Positions 1-11,400 of a DNA stretch of 64,000 bases are shown here, piece after piece. The stretch spans positions 17,796,501 through 17,860,500 of the forward strand of contig OZ018417.1 of the NCBI GenBank assembly GCA_963969595.1, in the 5' to 3' direction. Position numbers and translations under genes: made by a program. Numbering within the stretch: position 1 is the first letter of the stretch; every line of letters starts with the position of its first letter. The notes under the pieces were generated by a model. It saw only the letters and a program-made list of their open reading frames with translations. It was not told the DNA's origin and searched no databases. This DNA is from Neckera pumila (lineage: Eukaryota > Streptophyta > Bryopsida > Hypnales > Neckeraceae).

Positions 1-1379
1 GCGGTTCCGTACGATCACAACAGGTTAGCATGATTTAATCGCCGGTTTTGTAGGTTTTATGTGGCACGTAATTTTCGGGGTGGTCTCGAGGAAGAAGACT
101 TGGTGCTCATTCGCACCATCAGCATACCGGCATTGTGTTTCTAATGTCGATCAGATGTGTGCCCTGCAAGGATGTAGCGGCTTGTTGACCGATGTTTTTG
201 GTCTTGGATTGGTGTGCAGCTTACTACAGAGGAGCCATGGGAATCTTGCTGGTGTACGACGTGACAGATGAATCGTCGTTCAACAGTATCCACTATGTCG
301 TTGATCCTTGTTTTTTCTGCAGTTGTTCGGTTACAGGCGAGAACATCATCCGTGTTGTTTTGGAGGGTTGATGTGTTGCATGTGGAGACTTACTGGGACC
401 GCAGGTAGCCTTGACTGAGGGTTGATCAGACATTCGGAACTGGATCAGGAACATTGAGCAGCATGCATCGGACAATGTGAACAAGATCTTGGTGGGGAAC
501 AAGGCTGATATGGACGAGAGCAAACGAGTACATCCTCGAGAACCTCTCCGATCTCTGATTATTTGTCCAGTGATTAGTCTTGGTGTAGTTTTCGGTTTTG
601 TTTGGGAGCCCGATTCCTGAGTAGCGGCTAAGGATCTCGATTCCACTTCATTCTTTACGACGAAGGTGTTGTTTATTGCATTCGTTGCGTTTTTGTACTC
701 GCTCTTGTTGCGAGGATAGTATTTGGATTTGAGTTTTCTAATACAGTGTTTAACCCGTGCAGGCTGTCCCCTTCGCTAAAGGTCAAGCTCTGGCTGATGA
801 ATTTGGCATCAAGTTTTTCGAAACTGTGAGTCCATGCAACAGATCTCTTCATGGAATTCGGAATCATTCTTCACTGTTGTGCAGGACGTCACTCCCGTAT
901 AGTAGTTGCGAGGACTGTTCCTGCTTTCGTTTTCCCATTGACCTCTTCGCACTTTTTTCTGACGACTTTGGATTGTGGTCTTTTTTGTTTGTCCCAGAGT
1001 GCCAAAACCAACATGAATGTGGAGGATGTTTTCTTCACAGTTGCGAGGGACATCAAGCAAAGGCTGGCCGAGACTGATTCCAAGCCAGAGGTGCGGGTTA
1101 ATTTTTTTCGTGGCCACTGATTTGGGGTGTTCAACAAGTTCTTCGCAGATTGTTTACACCTTGCTGGTTGTGCTATGTGCTCGTCTTTCGCCTGTCTTGA
1201 TATTGTGCGGCACCATTTGTTATTTTGTTTGTGTCTGTTTTAATAAGTGCGATAATTTCTCACCCTGCAATGTGGTTTATATTTCTTCTGTGCAGGCTGC
1301 CAAAAGTGCGAAACCGGATGTGAAGCTTTCGGCTGGAAATGCTCAGCAGAAGCCCGCCTCTGGCGCTTGCTGCTCATAG
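1..1379 (+). CDS. RABE1: RABE/Rab8-type small GTPase, copy A, 5' end missing
   Basis: This is the 3' part of a Rab GTPase gene; residues 76 to 216 of the family protein are in the window. Exons are 1-23 (tail of exon 3), 220-285, 430-527, 763-825, 998-1090 and 1296-1379, all with GT-AG borders. Visible motifs are RFRTITT after the G3 box, the NKAD guanine-specificity box, the TSAK G5 box and a C-terminal Cys-Cys-Ser for double geranylgeranylation. By family knowledge RABE/Rab8 proteins act on the Golgi and plasma membrane in exocytosis. Over 1379 bases I see a single difference from copy B (intron base 936, c versus t), so the encoded part is identical. No break is seen, so it is probably functional if its 5' exons exist upstream. 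The identity could also be an assembly duplication. Confidence 0.93.
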
Positions 1380-1970
1380 CCGACTGGCTTCTGTTTGGAC
1401 ATTTGTGTGGCACTTTCTTGGATGTGATCCGAGTCGAGGATTATCTGCGATCGCGAAGCTCCAAGTGGCCGAACGTATTTCCATTATGTTTTGAGCTGGT
1501 TCCACCAATCAGCTGTTGGCTAGCTTTGGAGTTGATTCTCGTTCGTCAGCTGGAGGTCCGACCGCAGAAAGTGCCGATTTCTCGAGGCCATTTGGGAGGC
1601 CGCGCAGCACTGGAAGCGTTTTGCTGCATTTTTTTTACCAATTTTTTGAAGCAACATTGCACCCTGTTTTTGGCTCCATCAGTCGTATTGCGGGCTGAGA
1701 TGTCAAGACATGAGATAGACAACATTGCTCTCTGCGATGGGATCATTTTCTCTAATTGACTATTTAGGTATATTTGCGTAGCTCTCCCTCTGTCAGTCTC
1801 GAGTGTGGTTGACAGCGACATGTCCCTGTGAAGTCCTTCGATTGTGTATCACCACCTTGTTCTCAAGGTAGTTTGGGTGGGAAGGTAAAAAGTATTGTGA
1901 GCTCAATCAATGAAGCTCGCAGGATTGTAATTACTGCTGTTTTTTCCAGTTCAGCTTTAAAGAATGGGAT
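1..1970 (+). repeat. Segmental duplicate of 37518-39492
   Basis: Bases 1-1970 match 37518 to about 39492 in the same orientation, at an offset of 37517 in the gene body. Similarity includes all introns and about 590 bases of 3' flank. It ends sharply after the shared AATGGGAT; beyond that the two flanks are unrelated. The gene body is almost invariant, but the 3' flank from about 1520 carries several small substitutions and indels. Confidence 0.95.
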
Positions 1971-3002
1971 TCGATCACTTTGATCTTTTAATGATTTATG
2001 ATTTGATAACTTCTTTTTGTAATGTTATATCTGTCTATTCCCATCTTTATGGTTAGTTTGGATGTCCTCTGTCTGTTTGTATGTGGAGTTTTCATTTGTG
2101 CTGGTAATACAGTCGGGGTTGGATGGTTGGAATTTCACTCGTCTCTTCCAAGGTCAGTAGGAGGTCTGTAAAGCGCCCACTTAGGAGGTGGAAATTTAGG
2201 GAGGCTTGTGAAACTTTTTGAAATATTTTTTAGCCTACTTTCCTTGAAGAAAAGTGGCATCTATCCCTAGTAGATTCATATTTCTTCGAGCTTCTTGGAA
2301 TTAGTTATAAATTTTGAAGTTAAAAATATAGTGGTCACTAGAAGCATCCACCTTGTGAAGTATTCATTTTTTGTATATTGCTATTGCAATGAGAAAGCAA
2401 AATATAGCTCTCGTTTAGAAGATGCTTTTTAAGTTGAACACTTTATGGACCACCTATCTTAGTTGTACTTTGAATTAGTTGTTGAATGATCAATTTCAAA
2501 TTTAGGTAGGTTCTTTTGAAGTTAATTCTGAATGGATCTTTTTGAAGATTTTATCACAAGGTAGGGATATGCACCCGGCTTGGAAATGTAATTCTTTTCC
2601 AATTGGATGCCTGGATCAAAAATTTTGTTGTTTGAATTTTTTTGGGCAGCTTGTGAAAAATCATCTTTTGCTTTTGAAGTTTTGCAAGTATGTAACTATA
2701 TGATGTAGGATGAAATTGTCTAAAAAACACCCAAAGTATAGAGCAAAATTCTCACTTTAGGGGGAGTTGAATTTTGTTGACCCTATTGGATAGGGTTGAA
2801 AAAAAAACTTGTTCTAACTACAAATGCTGTAATCTTAAAATCTTTGTGGTAAAATATTTTACCAATTTTTTTCTACACATTCCTATAATAGCCTAATATA
2901 CTATTGTAAGGTTGCATTTTATTAAAAAAACTATTTATTTTTCATTTTTCCTCGCTTCTTTTTAAAGTGGCAAGCTTTTATAATTTTTGCTTGAAATGTA
3001 TT
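1971..3002. other. AT-rich intergenic DNA with repeat fragments
   Basis: No gene is seen. About 2147-2400 resembles 48003-48290 and, inverted, 53210-53480 (AGGAGGTGG...GCATCCACC). The rest is AT-rich with many stops in all frames. Confidence 0.6.
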
Positions 3003-3035
3003 CTAGTCCTTTAGAGATTAATTCCTAAAGGACTA
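3003..3035. repeat. Short palindrome of abutting transposon ends
   Basis: CTAGTCCTTTAG and CTAAAGGACTAG form 12-bp inverted arms around a 9-base centre. The arms resemble the CCTAAAGGACC-type ends of the dispersed family described at 46052-47049, as if two ends had been joined. Confidence 0.5.
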
Positions 3036-3067
3036 GGGGTGTTTGAACATAGTTCATATTTTCTTGA

Positions 3068-3777
3068 CTAGTTCTTCCCTAACGAGCATAATTCTTCAAA
3101 TATGTGGAATAATTTGATGATTGCCACCGTTGAAACTGCTGATGTCTCCACTTTCTCTGGGGTACCTTCTACTCCATCTGCATTGGCCTTGCTTCTTGTT
3201 ATGTCTTCCTCCCACTCTTTAGACATTTCTTCATCTAAAGAAAATCGCCAATAGGCCATCCAGGTTCCATATGGTTGTGCTCCACATCTCAAACAATTGA
3301 CCTATCCACTTAAAATCAAGGCACGCATGCAAGGGGGGTGATAGCGGCATCCACATGAGAGAGGAACAAATACATAATTGCAAACATATATCCTAAAACA
3401 ATATGGGCATAGACTATTCATTGCACCACGTTCCGGCAATTTTGGGAGGGCGTGCTTGGAAATAGACCAACTTCTGAAATGGAATCTACCAAACCACATT
3501 GACTCATTTTCTTCATTGATTCCAATTGGGGGAGCATATATGTCTCTATTTCCTCCAAGTTGGCCTTGCTGGACTGAAATTGTTGTTCCAAATTCTGGAT
3601 GGTCTCAACAGCATCTGTGATAGTTTTGGCAACGGCCTAGATGTGCTCAAATGCAAATTTAACAAAGGCATGGTCCCCGCTTACTTCTGCCTCGCGTTTG
3701 GATTGAAACAATAGCTCTAGGTCTTTGTTGTGGTTTTGGAGAGCTCTCTTGGTTGCAATAAGGGCATGCTCTTCCAT
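3068..3777 (-). pseudogene. Relic of a coiled-coil plus RING-finger gene
   Basis: Read on the minus strand from an ATG at 3777, one frame gives a charged helical stretch (MEEHALIATKRALQNHNKDL, then AVETIQNLEQQFQSSKANLE) with one in-frame stop. After a frameshift the next frame gives a RING-like zinc pattern: CPYC, then C-x-C-x2-H-x2-C, then a stop, then CLRC. The order coiled coil then RING is that of the 18448-20720 pseudogene, and the sequence after the last Cys pair (CGAQPYGTW) occupies the place of CSLSKAPFH there. It is clearly broken. The relationship is inferred from layout and weak similarity. Function of any intact ancestor is unknown; a ubiquitin-ligase role would be a guess from the RING. 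Confidence 0.6.
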
Positions 3778-4795
3778 TGCCACAAAGCCCTTTAGTTGTA
3801 TAATCTACAACACAAAAAAAAAACAATTACAACTTAGAAAGGGTCAGACAAATGACATTAGAAAGTTAAATTGGTTTGTGCAATGTTGGGGGTCCATGAT
3901 TCAGGGGACCAAAAGGGGCCCCCAGCATTGGTATGTGTTATAGAAGACAAAGCTAAATTAGGGACATCGTCTTTGCTTTTGGATTCGCAAAAAATCATTC
4001 CATTCCAATTTTTTAATTAGCAAGGATTTTTGTCTTGCACGTTGGAGCCAAACTCCGACACTGTTGTTGCACAGTGACACTGGTTCAAATTTAGAAGGTT
4101 GTCCTCTATTTTCTACAACTGTATAAGTTACTACCGGCTACAATTAAAAAATAACTAAGTAATTAGCCCCCATTAGAACTCCTCTCTATGAACAAGAATA
4201 GGGACCATCAGATGTTTGAGTTTCGAAATTCAATTTTAATGCATGCGTTAACCAAATTCAATTAATTCACCATTGTTGTCTTCCTCATTTCTAAATTAAC
4301 GAACGTGTTAGATTGCTCTCACCTCTCAATTCACTATAAAAAAAACTTGTTTTTGTAGACAAGCTGAAAAACATGGTAGTATGTTTTTGCTAATGTCAAG
4401 CATGCCACCTTTGATGTCTAACAAAATCCGTCAAGATTGACATGGAAAAAACAAGCAAAAATTTGAAAAAATATGCCTTGTTTTTAGACCAACATCTCCA
4501 AAAACATGGCCTAAAAAGTTGAAAAAAGAGCACCATGTGCCAGCCATGTAAACACCGTGTAGGCAGGCAGTGCCACATGGGATTTTTTTACCCGACCCGG
4601 AGATGATGTGGCACTTGACATCATCTTGTCTAAGCTTATTAATATTGTTTTTAGTGACGTCAATTCAGACATCTACAAAAATATTAATATTGTTTTTAGC
4701 ACCATTAACTTAGATGTCAAGACATTTTTTGAGACATTTTTTGAAACGTAATTTAAGACGTCCAGAAATTTGGCAATATTGACTTAGACATTAGC
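3778..4795. other. AT-rich intergenic DNA, no gene seen
   Basis: It contains one imperfect palindrome (3881-3930) and otherwise AT-rich text with repeated short phrases such as TTGTTTTTAG at 4648 and 4690. Small reading frames here have no recognisable content. Confidence 0.6.
3881..3930. repeat. Imperfect 15-bp inverted repeat
   Basis: CAATGTTGGGGGTCC at 3881-3895 pairs with GGGCCCCCAGCATTG at 3916-3930 with two mismatches. A short foldback or transposon remnant is likely. Confidence 0.6.
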
Positions 4796-4799
4796 TTAG

Positions 4800-5010
4800 A
4801 TGTATGCCATACACAGTACACCATACAAAATAGGCCATATATTATACACCTTACACAATATACCATACATTGTATACCATATACCATATACCATATATTA
4901 TATATAATACAAAATACACAATACATTATACACCATACATCATACATTGTACACTATATACATATATAATACATTATACATCATATGTTATTCACCATAC
5001 ATAGTACATC
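4800..5010. repeat. Degenerate ACCATAYA low-complexity tract
   Basis: Short, irregular units of the type CCATACA, CCATATA and ATTATACA recur across about 200 bases and run up to the AT microsatellite. Confidence 0.75.
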
Positions 5011-5063
5011 GTATTGGCATTTATGTTGTAAGCCATTTTTTGTAAGTATGTTGACATGAGAAG

Positions 5064-5066
<3 letters not shown>

Positions 5067-5137
<71 letters not shown>
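5067..5137. repeat. (AT)n microsatellite, about 35 units
   Basis: An uninterrupted AT dinucleotide run of 71 bases. Reading frames through it are artefacts. Confidence 0.98.
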
Positions 5138-5139
<2 letters not shown>

Positions 5140-7875
5140 TAAGTAAGTGGTAGGATGGAAGACAAAGCATATGGGATTTGTAAAACGTGGAAATTGTAAC
5201 AAAAGCAGAATTTCAGATATGAACATCCTGGTGAATATGATGTTGTCTCAAAAAACATTTGAACATCTGAATTGCTGTCTTAGCTGACATTGCAGAATGC
5301 ATCTGGATGTTTCAGAGGATGTCTCGATTGACGTCTTAGTTGACGTCTACAAAAACAATGTTAATTCTAAGACCGCATCAAAGTGTGCTGACATGGCATG
5401 GCATTTCATCCTCATTGGGTACCATGTCACTCAAATGTGCCTTTTTTTTTAAAAGCGTGACATATGGCTGTCCTTCCCTTGTTTTTTTCACATGTAGTCA
5501 ACATTTTATCTTAGCCTTTAGTAATTTCTAGAAACTTACATGCAGTCAAACCTTAAGACCTCGCTGACATGTACAATTCATTTGTAGTCTTTCAATAATT
5601 CTTCTTGTCCTATGTTAAATCCAAAATGTTGGTCTTAAAGAAAAGTACGTTCTTGAAGAATCTCCTTAATTTCTTTTATATGCACTATATATCTTGTAAG
5701 AACAAGATATGTATTGTGATTTTTCTTCCAATATGTATTGTACTCACACTAATTTCAAAGAATACCCAACAATAGAAGATGAAGATTTGCAGTGGACACC
5801 CTTGCACTAAATGTTGAATTGAAAAATCATAATCATTCATCATCAAAATCCAATATTTGATGCTAAATCTACACTTTTAGAAAACATCATTTAAAAAAAA
5901 ACACTAATTAAAACAATGAATAGTTTAGGAGTTCTTTCACTTCAATGTTTTGGCAACACCAAAATGTGGTGCCTTTTGCACTTTGGGTTTAAATGTCATT
6001 GATGTAATAGTAGAAGGTGAATACCTACTTTTACAATACTATTCCTTTACTACATTGTCAAGATAATTTTTTAGTAATGAAATAATTAATGAAATTGGAT
6101 AGAATTTCAATTTATAGAAGAAGAATTGCCTCATAGAATTTTGAGATGATAAAAAAATTGTTTCAAAACAAGTTAAGAAAAACAATAGAAGGGATTTGAG
6201 GCCTCCCGAGGGCCGTTTCAGGCCTATTCCTGCAGTTTATTCCCTCGTTCTAAACTAGCAGTAATGCTATCAAAATTTTTTTTTCAAAAAATCAAAAAAT
6301 AAATAATTCTTCCCCAAATATCATTTTAAGATAAAAGAATTTTTTTTTTTTTTTTTTTTGAAAATGACCTGGCACGATATTGGCCGCATTAGCCAGCAGT
6401 TATCATGCATTCCTGCAGTCTAGAAATGCAGGATAACTTGCAGTCTCTTGGAGGCCTCAAATAACATCTAATGACTGTGATAAAAATATTGAATATGGCT
6501 ATAATATGAAGAATACAATTTCTTCTAATCTATTTGCAATCCAATTATTTTGAAACCTTCAATGGTAAATGGAATACGTGCATCACACAATGGAAGCAAG
6601 TATAATCTGGAGGGATCACTCCTTGTAATTTAAGGTATACACTTGACTGACTTGAATTAAGAGAGTATTTGATTTGAGGCTATTTACCTTATTTATTGCA
6701 TTTGAAATGACCCTATTTCTACATAAAAAGCTACAAGGGGCATATTTTCAATACTCTATAGTTTTTGTAAATTCGTTCATGCGGTTTTTGAAGTAAGCTA
6801 TCTTATATATAAAATATAAGTGTCTAAATTTTTCCTAATCCTACCTTTCTTCATAAATTTTCCTTTTTCTACACAGGAGTAGAAGGTATGTACCTTGAAA
6901 CCAATAAGAATCAATGAATTCAAGTGCCATTTACCAAATGGCATTTTTTAATCCCCTAAAGGCAAAGTGTCTATTAAACAAACAATTGAAAATCTGGATA
7001 AGTTCTTATGAAGTCAATTTTGGTCAGATGTTCATGAAATTTTGACACAAGATGATTGAGAACATTTATTTCTTTAGTAAGAATATAATTTTCTTTCCAC
7101 TCTAAGTTTTTTTGGCAACCCTTGCAATTTAGGCATCTTTTGCAAAAGCTCTTGTCAACTATTGAATTTTGGCATTTATGTAACTAATAAAATATAACTA
7201 ATAAACTATGTCATACAATTGTAAAAAAAAATTTGTTCTCAAATCACATTCTAAGAGGAGTCAAACTTGATTAGCTATTTTGGGTGGCTTCAATATATAA
7301 AAAAAAAATTTTTTTAACCTAAAGCCCTATTATCTTGCAATATGTGAAGTCAAAGTTCTTGAATTTTTTTCCACATATTCCAAATGTTTGTCTTTAATTT
7401 TTTACCATTTGGATTTTAAAACAAAGAAATTTGCTCATGGCACAAGAAACCATCAAGAAATAATTAGTGTGTTGCCAATGTATTTAACCTCCTTGCATGG
7501 AAGGTTGATTTTGAGTAAACTCAACTATATATTTGCTTCTAAATTTTTCGTGAATGACCTAACATCATATACTTATGAATAGCCAAAAACCTCATCTTTG
7601 TGCAGACCAAAATTTTTATTCCAAGAGGGCTTGAATCTTGAAGTCTGAAGGCTTTAGTTTGCAAGAATGAAAATAAGTATTTTTTTTCTCACTTCAAACG
7701 TTATGATCTTTCAATCCATGTAATCAAATGGGATAACATTTTTTCCATACATTGCTTTAATCATATAATAAACTTTTGTGTGGTTGGAATTCAAAGTATA
7801 TATATAATTTTGGACAATGCATCAAAAATATATAATTATAGCAGTTTTGGATTTTTTTTCTTCCAAAATGCCCTC
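5138..7875. other. AT-rich intergenic DNA with transposon remnants
   Basis: No gene is supported. It includes the GAGGCCTC-ended MITE at 6195-6461, poly-T runs near 6342 and remnants of the TTAACCCCTAAAGG family (for example near 6950 and 7320-7390, where the family core around the phrase TCTTGCAAT is recognisable). Confidence 0.6.
6195..6461 (-). mobile_element. MITE with TTTGAGGCCTCC termini
   Basis: The ends TTTGAGGCCTCC and GGAGGCCTCAAA are perfect 12-bp inverted repeats. Internal sequence reads, on the minus strand, like the element at 50097-50280 (both have GACTGCAAGTTATC followed by the CTGATGTGGCC / CTAATGCGGCC phrase). It is non-autonomous. The superfamily is not determined. Confidence 0.7.
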
Positions 7876-7895
7876 CAGGGTTGTCATAACGGGCG
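7876..7895 (+). repeat. Left terminal inverted repeat
   Basis: CAGGGTTGTCATAACGGGCG. Its partner is the inverted copy at 26116-26135. About 130 bases inside is a GGACGTCAGCGTCGGGGTGC block, also echoed inverted near the right end. Confidence 0.75.
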
Positions 7896-8496
7896 AGTCA
7901 GGGTCATCGGACCGGACAGGTGGACGGTCCGGGCAGCTTTCAATTTGTAGGTCTTGGAATTTTTTCAAAATAGAAAAATTTCATTGTAAATGACATGTTG
8001 TCATTCCACGCTGGACGTCAGCGTCGGGGTGCGGACACTGTGTGCTCTTGGTCCAGAGTTCAAAGGGTTCGATGAAATTGTATTTTTTAGTACGGACCAT
8101 AGACTCATTGAGGGGGTTTAGGGTTCAAAGAACTAAAATTGATGTAACTTGATAATGAATTGCATCCTTCATTCAATTAATTGACGCACTTATATTAGAA
8201 AGGAATAGTGAATAATATTTTCTGCATAACTACATTTACCAATGTTTTCAACATGCATGATAAGTACAAGAATATTACAGATATAGGGGACTTCAATGTT
8301 TGGGATAACCAAAAATATTTATAAAATTCATGCATTGCAGAGTACAATAACAACACAATGAATCTATACTTTCAAAACAAGCCCTTTTTTCCACTGGTTA
8401 TCTAAGAAACTCTTTCTTTATTGTCGTAGATCTTTCTTTCAATTGCTACTATTGTCTGAAAACACTTGAAGAATGAAGACCTACTATTGGTGCACC
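7896..8496. promoter_or_regulatory. Left subterminal region of the hAT-type element
   Basis: GC-rich sub-blocks (GGACGGTCCGGGC at about 7922, GGACGTCAGCGTC at about 8015) alternate with AT-rich DNA up to the end of the transposase pseudogene. By analogy with other hAT elements such motifs could bind transposase; that is inference. No gene is seen. Confidence 0.45.
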
Positions 8497-11400
8497 TCAA
8501 TTATTCAAATGACTTGATCTGCGAACTTCTTGGGTAGATGGACTCGCTAAATTAACATCTCGAATGACAACATCATCATCCGCTGGTGCTTCATTGTAGT
8601 CAAAGTCATCCTCATCATCAGCGCCTTTACTGTTGTCATGTTCATCTTCTCCATCACAACCATCTGAGGTCCAATGGCCCTCAACTTCCGAGTTTTCATT
8701 GCGAAGCTCTACAATTGTTTGACCATGCCTACGATTGCGCTTGAACCTCTTGTGTTGTTGTGCTCTAGGGTCTTCTGCATCAAAATTTATAATCGGGCCG
8801 CGGTGAACTTGAGGAACAACAAATGCTGGGGTTGACAAAGTGTATCCTGGAACATATGTATCCACGAACGGTTGTACCACCACGTATGGGTCTCTTACCC
8901 CTATTCCAAGGAGAGGACATTTAGCAGACCTTAACGATGACGCTTTACTGGTGTTTTTTCCTCTACTACTTGTACGGCCTCCAGGTCCTCCTTGGCCTTC
9001 AGTCCCTCCTCGGCCTCCAATCCCTCCACATCCTCCAAGTCCTCTTTGACCTTCAGTCCCTCCTCGGCCTCCAATCCCTCCACATCCTCCAGGTCCTCCT
9101 TGACCTTCAGTCCTTCCTTGGCCTCCAATTCTTCCACGGCCTCTAGTCCCTCCACGACCTCCAATCCCTCCATGACCTCCAATCCCTCCACGACCTCCAG
9201 TCCCTCTACGACCTCTAGTCCTCCCACAACCTTGCTGATACTGCCCTACTAGGTAATGAAGAGGGGGCTGAGGGACTGAAGGGGGTCTACCAACAATAGT
9301 AGCGTTAGAAATGTTCCAAATTGTCACTTCAACATTCGCCAAGGAGCCTAACCCTTCTTGGAAAGGTCTGTTGATGGCATTTGAAGTTGCAGGAAAAGAA
9401 GCATTTAGGGAATGTGGCATCGATGTATTCTGGTCAAGAACAATAGTATGCATTGCAACTAGTGCGGATCCATAGACAAGGTCTTCTGTGAATGCAAAAA
9501 CATTATGGAAATCTACACGATCTGGGTCAAAACGCCTTGTTATATTGACAACCGTTTGATTTCTTGAAATCGGACGTGCCATTGTTGTATTCCCAATGTT
9601 TGTGCTGTGGTGCCTTTGAACAACTCTATTGCTACGAACTGATGCACGCACTCCCCGAGGCACTCTATTACCATCATAATTGTCAACAAATCCTTCACGA
9701 TTTAGAGTTGCATTGTTTCCCACATTCCCTCCGCCTCTATTGTTGTGGTCATTTTCATTTCCACCACCATTTCCTGGAAAGGAATTGTCGTTGTTGTCGT
9801 TGTCGTCAGAGAGGGTATTGTGATCATCAAGGTTAGCCACATTTGGATGGTCACGCTCCAAAGAAGAAGACAAAGCCTGGACTTCAGCTATGCCTACATC
9901 TTGAGGAAGAGGAGGTGAAGGCGCACGAGGAAGATTTGGCCCCAAGGAGCCCAAAGGCCATCAACAAGGTCCTCTTCTAAACCGTCATCATCTCCGTAGT
10001 AGTTTCTCGCTTCCCCGAGGTGATTGGCACCCTCCCTCCAAATATCTGGATTCACCCGATACTCTGGAAGTGCTTGGTTTGCTTCCATAGCAGCTTCCTC
10101 CTCATCCTCTGCTTGCATCGCATCAAAATCACGATTGTGTTCACCCACCGGGACGGGGCCAAAGGCATATAGATCAGAATCCTCTGAGAGGATATTTGCA
10201 TCATACCAACAAATTGGATCAGCCCTTGGTCTTTAATGAAGTACACAACTATTGGTATAAATATATACCAATGATTCTGCCTTTTCAGGGGCTAACCAGT
10301 TTCGGCTCTTATTGTGAATAAAGGAATATATACTCCAATTTCGTTCACAAGAGCATGCCAAACACGTCAGCGATAGAATACACACGGCAATTTTAGAGAG
10401 TGCTCGATCTCCAACCCTGTGCCACCATTGGTGAGGAAGCATTTGTGTCAGAGGGATGTTTGGTGTCTCATCAGCACTATATGGTCCAGTCCCCTCTTTA
10501 AATTGTGTTAATTCCGCCATCATGTCATCAAACCTTATACCCACTACAGCTTCCATTTTGTGGATGATTGCATACAATGCACGAAGGGCAATTCCGTCTA
10601 CCCTAAGCGCCACGTTATCCAAAAGGTATGGATTTAAAAGGGCCCCGGCATAGTGAACGTCAGTGAAAACCATTTTCCATCTTTCATCGAAAGACGCCTT
10701 CAAAATGTCTGCTATGTCAGCTCGTAGGGTGAAAGGTGGCTCCCTTAAAGAATACACGTGTTGCCGCAAATTGTGCATGACAAGCCATGCCCGACCTATG
10801 ACTAGTTCTCGGCCATCAAAAACACGCAACGTCTTCAACACGTCTTCAGTCATGTGCACGTAATTCACGCATCGTTGCCAGAAGTCTATGTCTTTGATAG
10901 TTCTCACCACATTACGCAAAGCGGTTGCTGCCTGCTCTCCATTTTGTCTATTTCGCAGGGTAGCAAAATAAGTTTGAACACGTGCATGGTCTTTCAACCG
11001 CTCCAATACTCCTCCGAGTTTCACTAGTTGATGCAACATGAGGAAATTACAAGCAAAGCAAGTTTCGCTGGGCACTACAAGTTGCAAGTTTGGACTCCTC
11101 ACGAAAAGTAGACATTGTCGCATGATGATTCCAAATGTATTGGCACAATTTTTTGGACCTCTCAATTAAATTTGTAAATTCCTGTACCTTGGCCCAATCT
11201 TCCAATATGAGATCCAATGCATGTGCCATGCACCCCTGCTTGAAAATGTGCGGGTATGTTAGAACAATATCGTTTAATACCCCAAGCATGTTTTTGGCAT
11301 TATCTATACAAACTTGCATCACATATTTGGGACCCACCTTCTCAATCAATACTTTCATTTGGTCCACTATATAGCACATGGATATATTTTGCCCGGTAGT

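Noticed and set aside
293..646. 117-codon minus-strand frame, duplicated at 37810-38163
   Set aside because: It lies antisense to Rab exons and introns and is duplicated only because the Rab gene is.
4981..5258. Two overlapping minus-strand reading frames rich in Tyr-Ile
   Set aside because: They are translations of the (AT)n microsatellite and its flanks.
8931..9252. Reading frames in other phases across the glycine repeat (EVVEGLEV and SNPSTSS types)
   Set aside because: They arise from the tandem DNA repeat; only the minus-strand glycine frame continues the transposase.
10408..10422. CCAACCCTGTG as another possible element end
   Set aside because: It matches only a few bases of the terminal repeat and lies within the transposase pseudogene.
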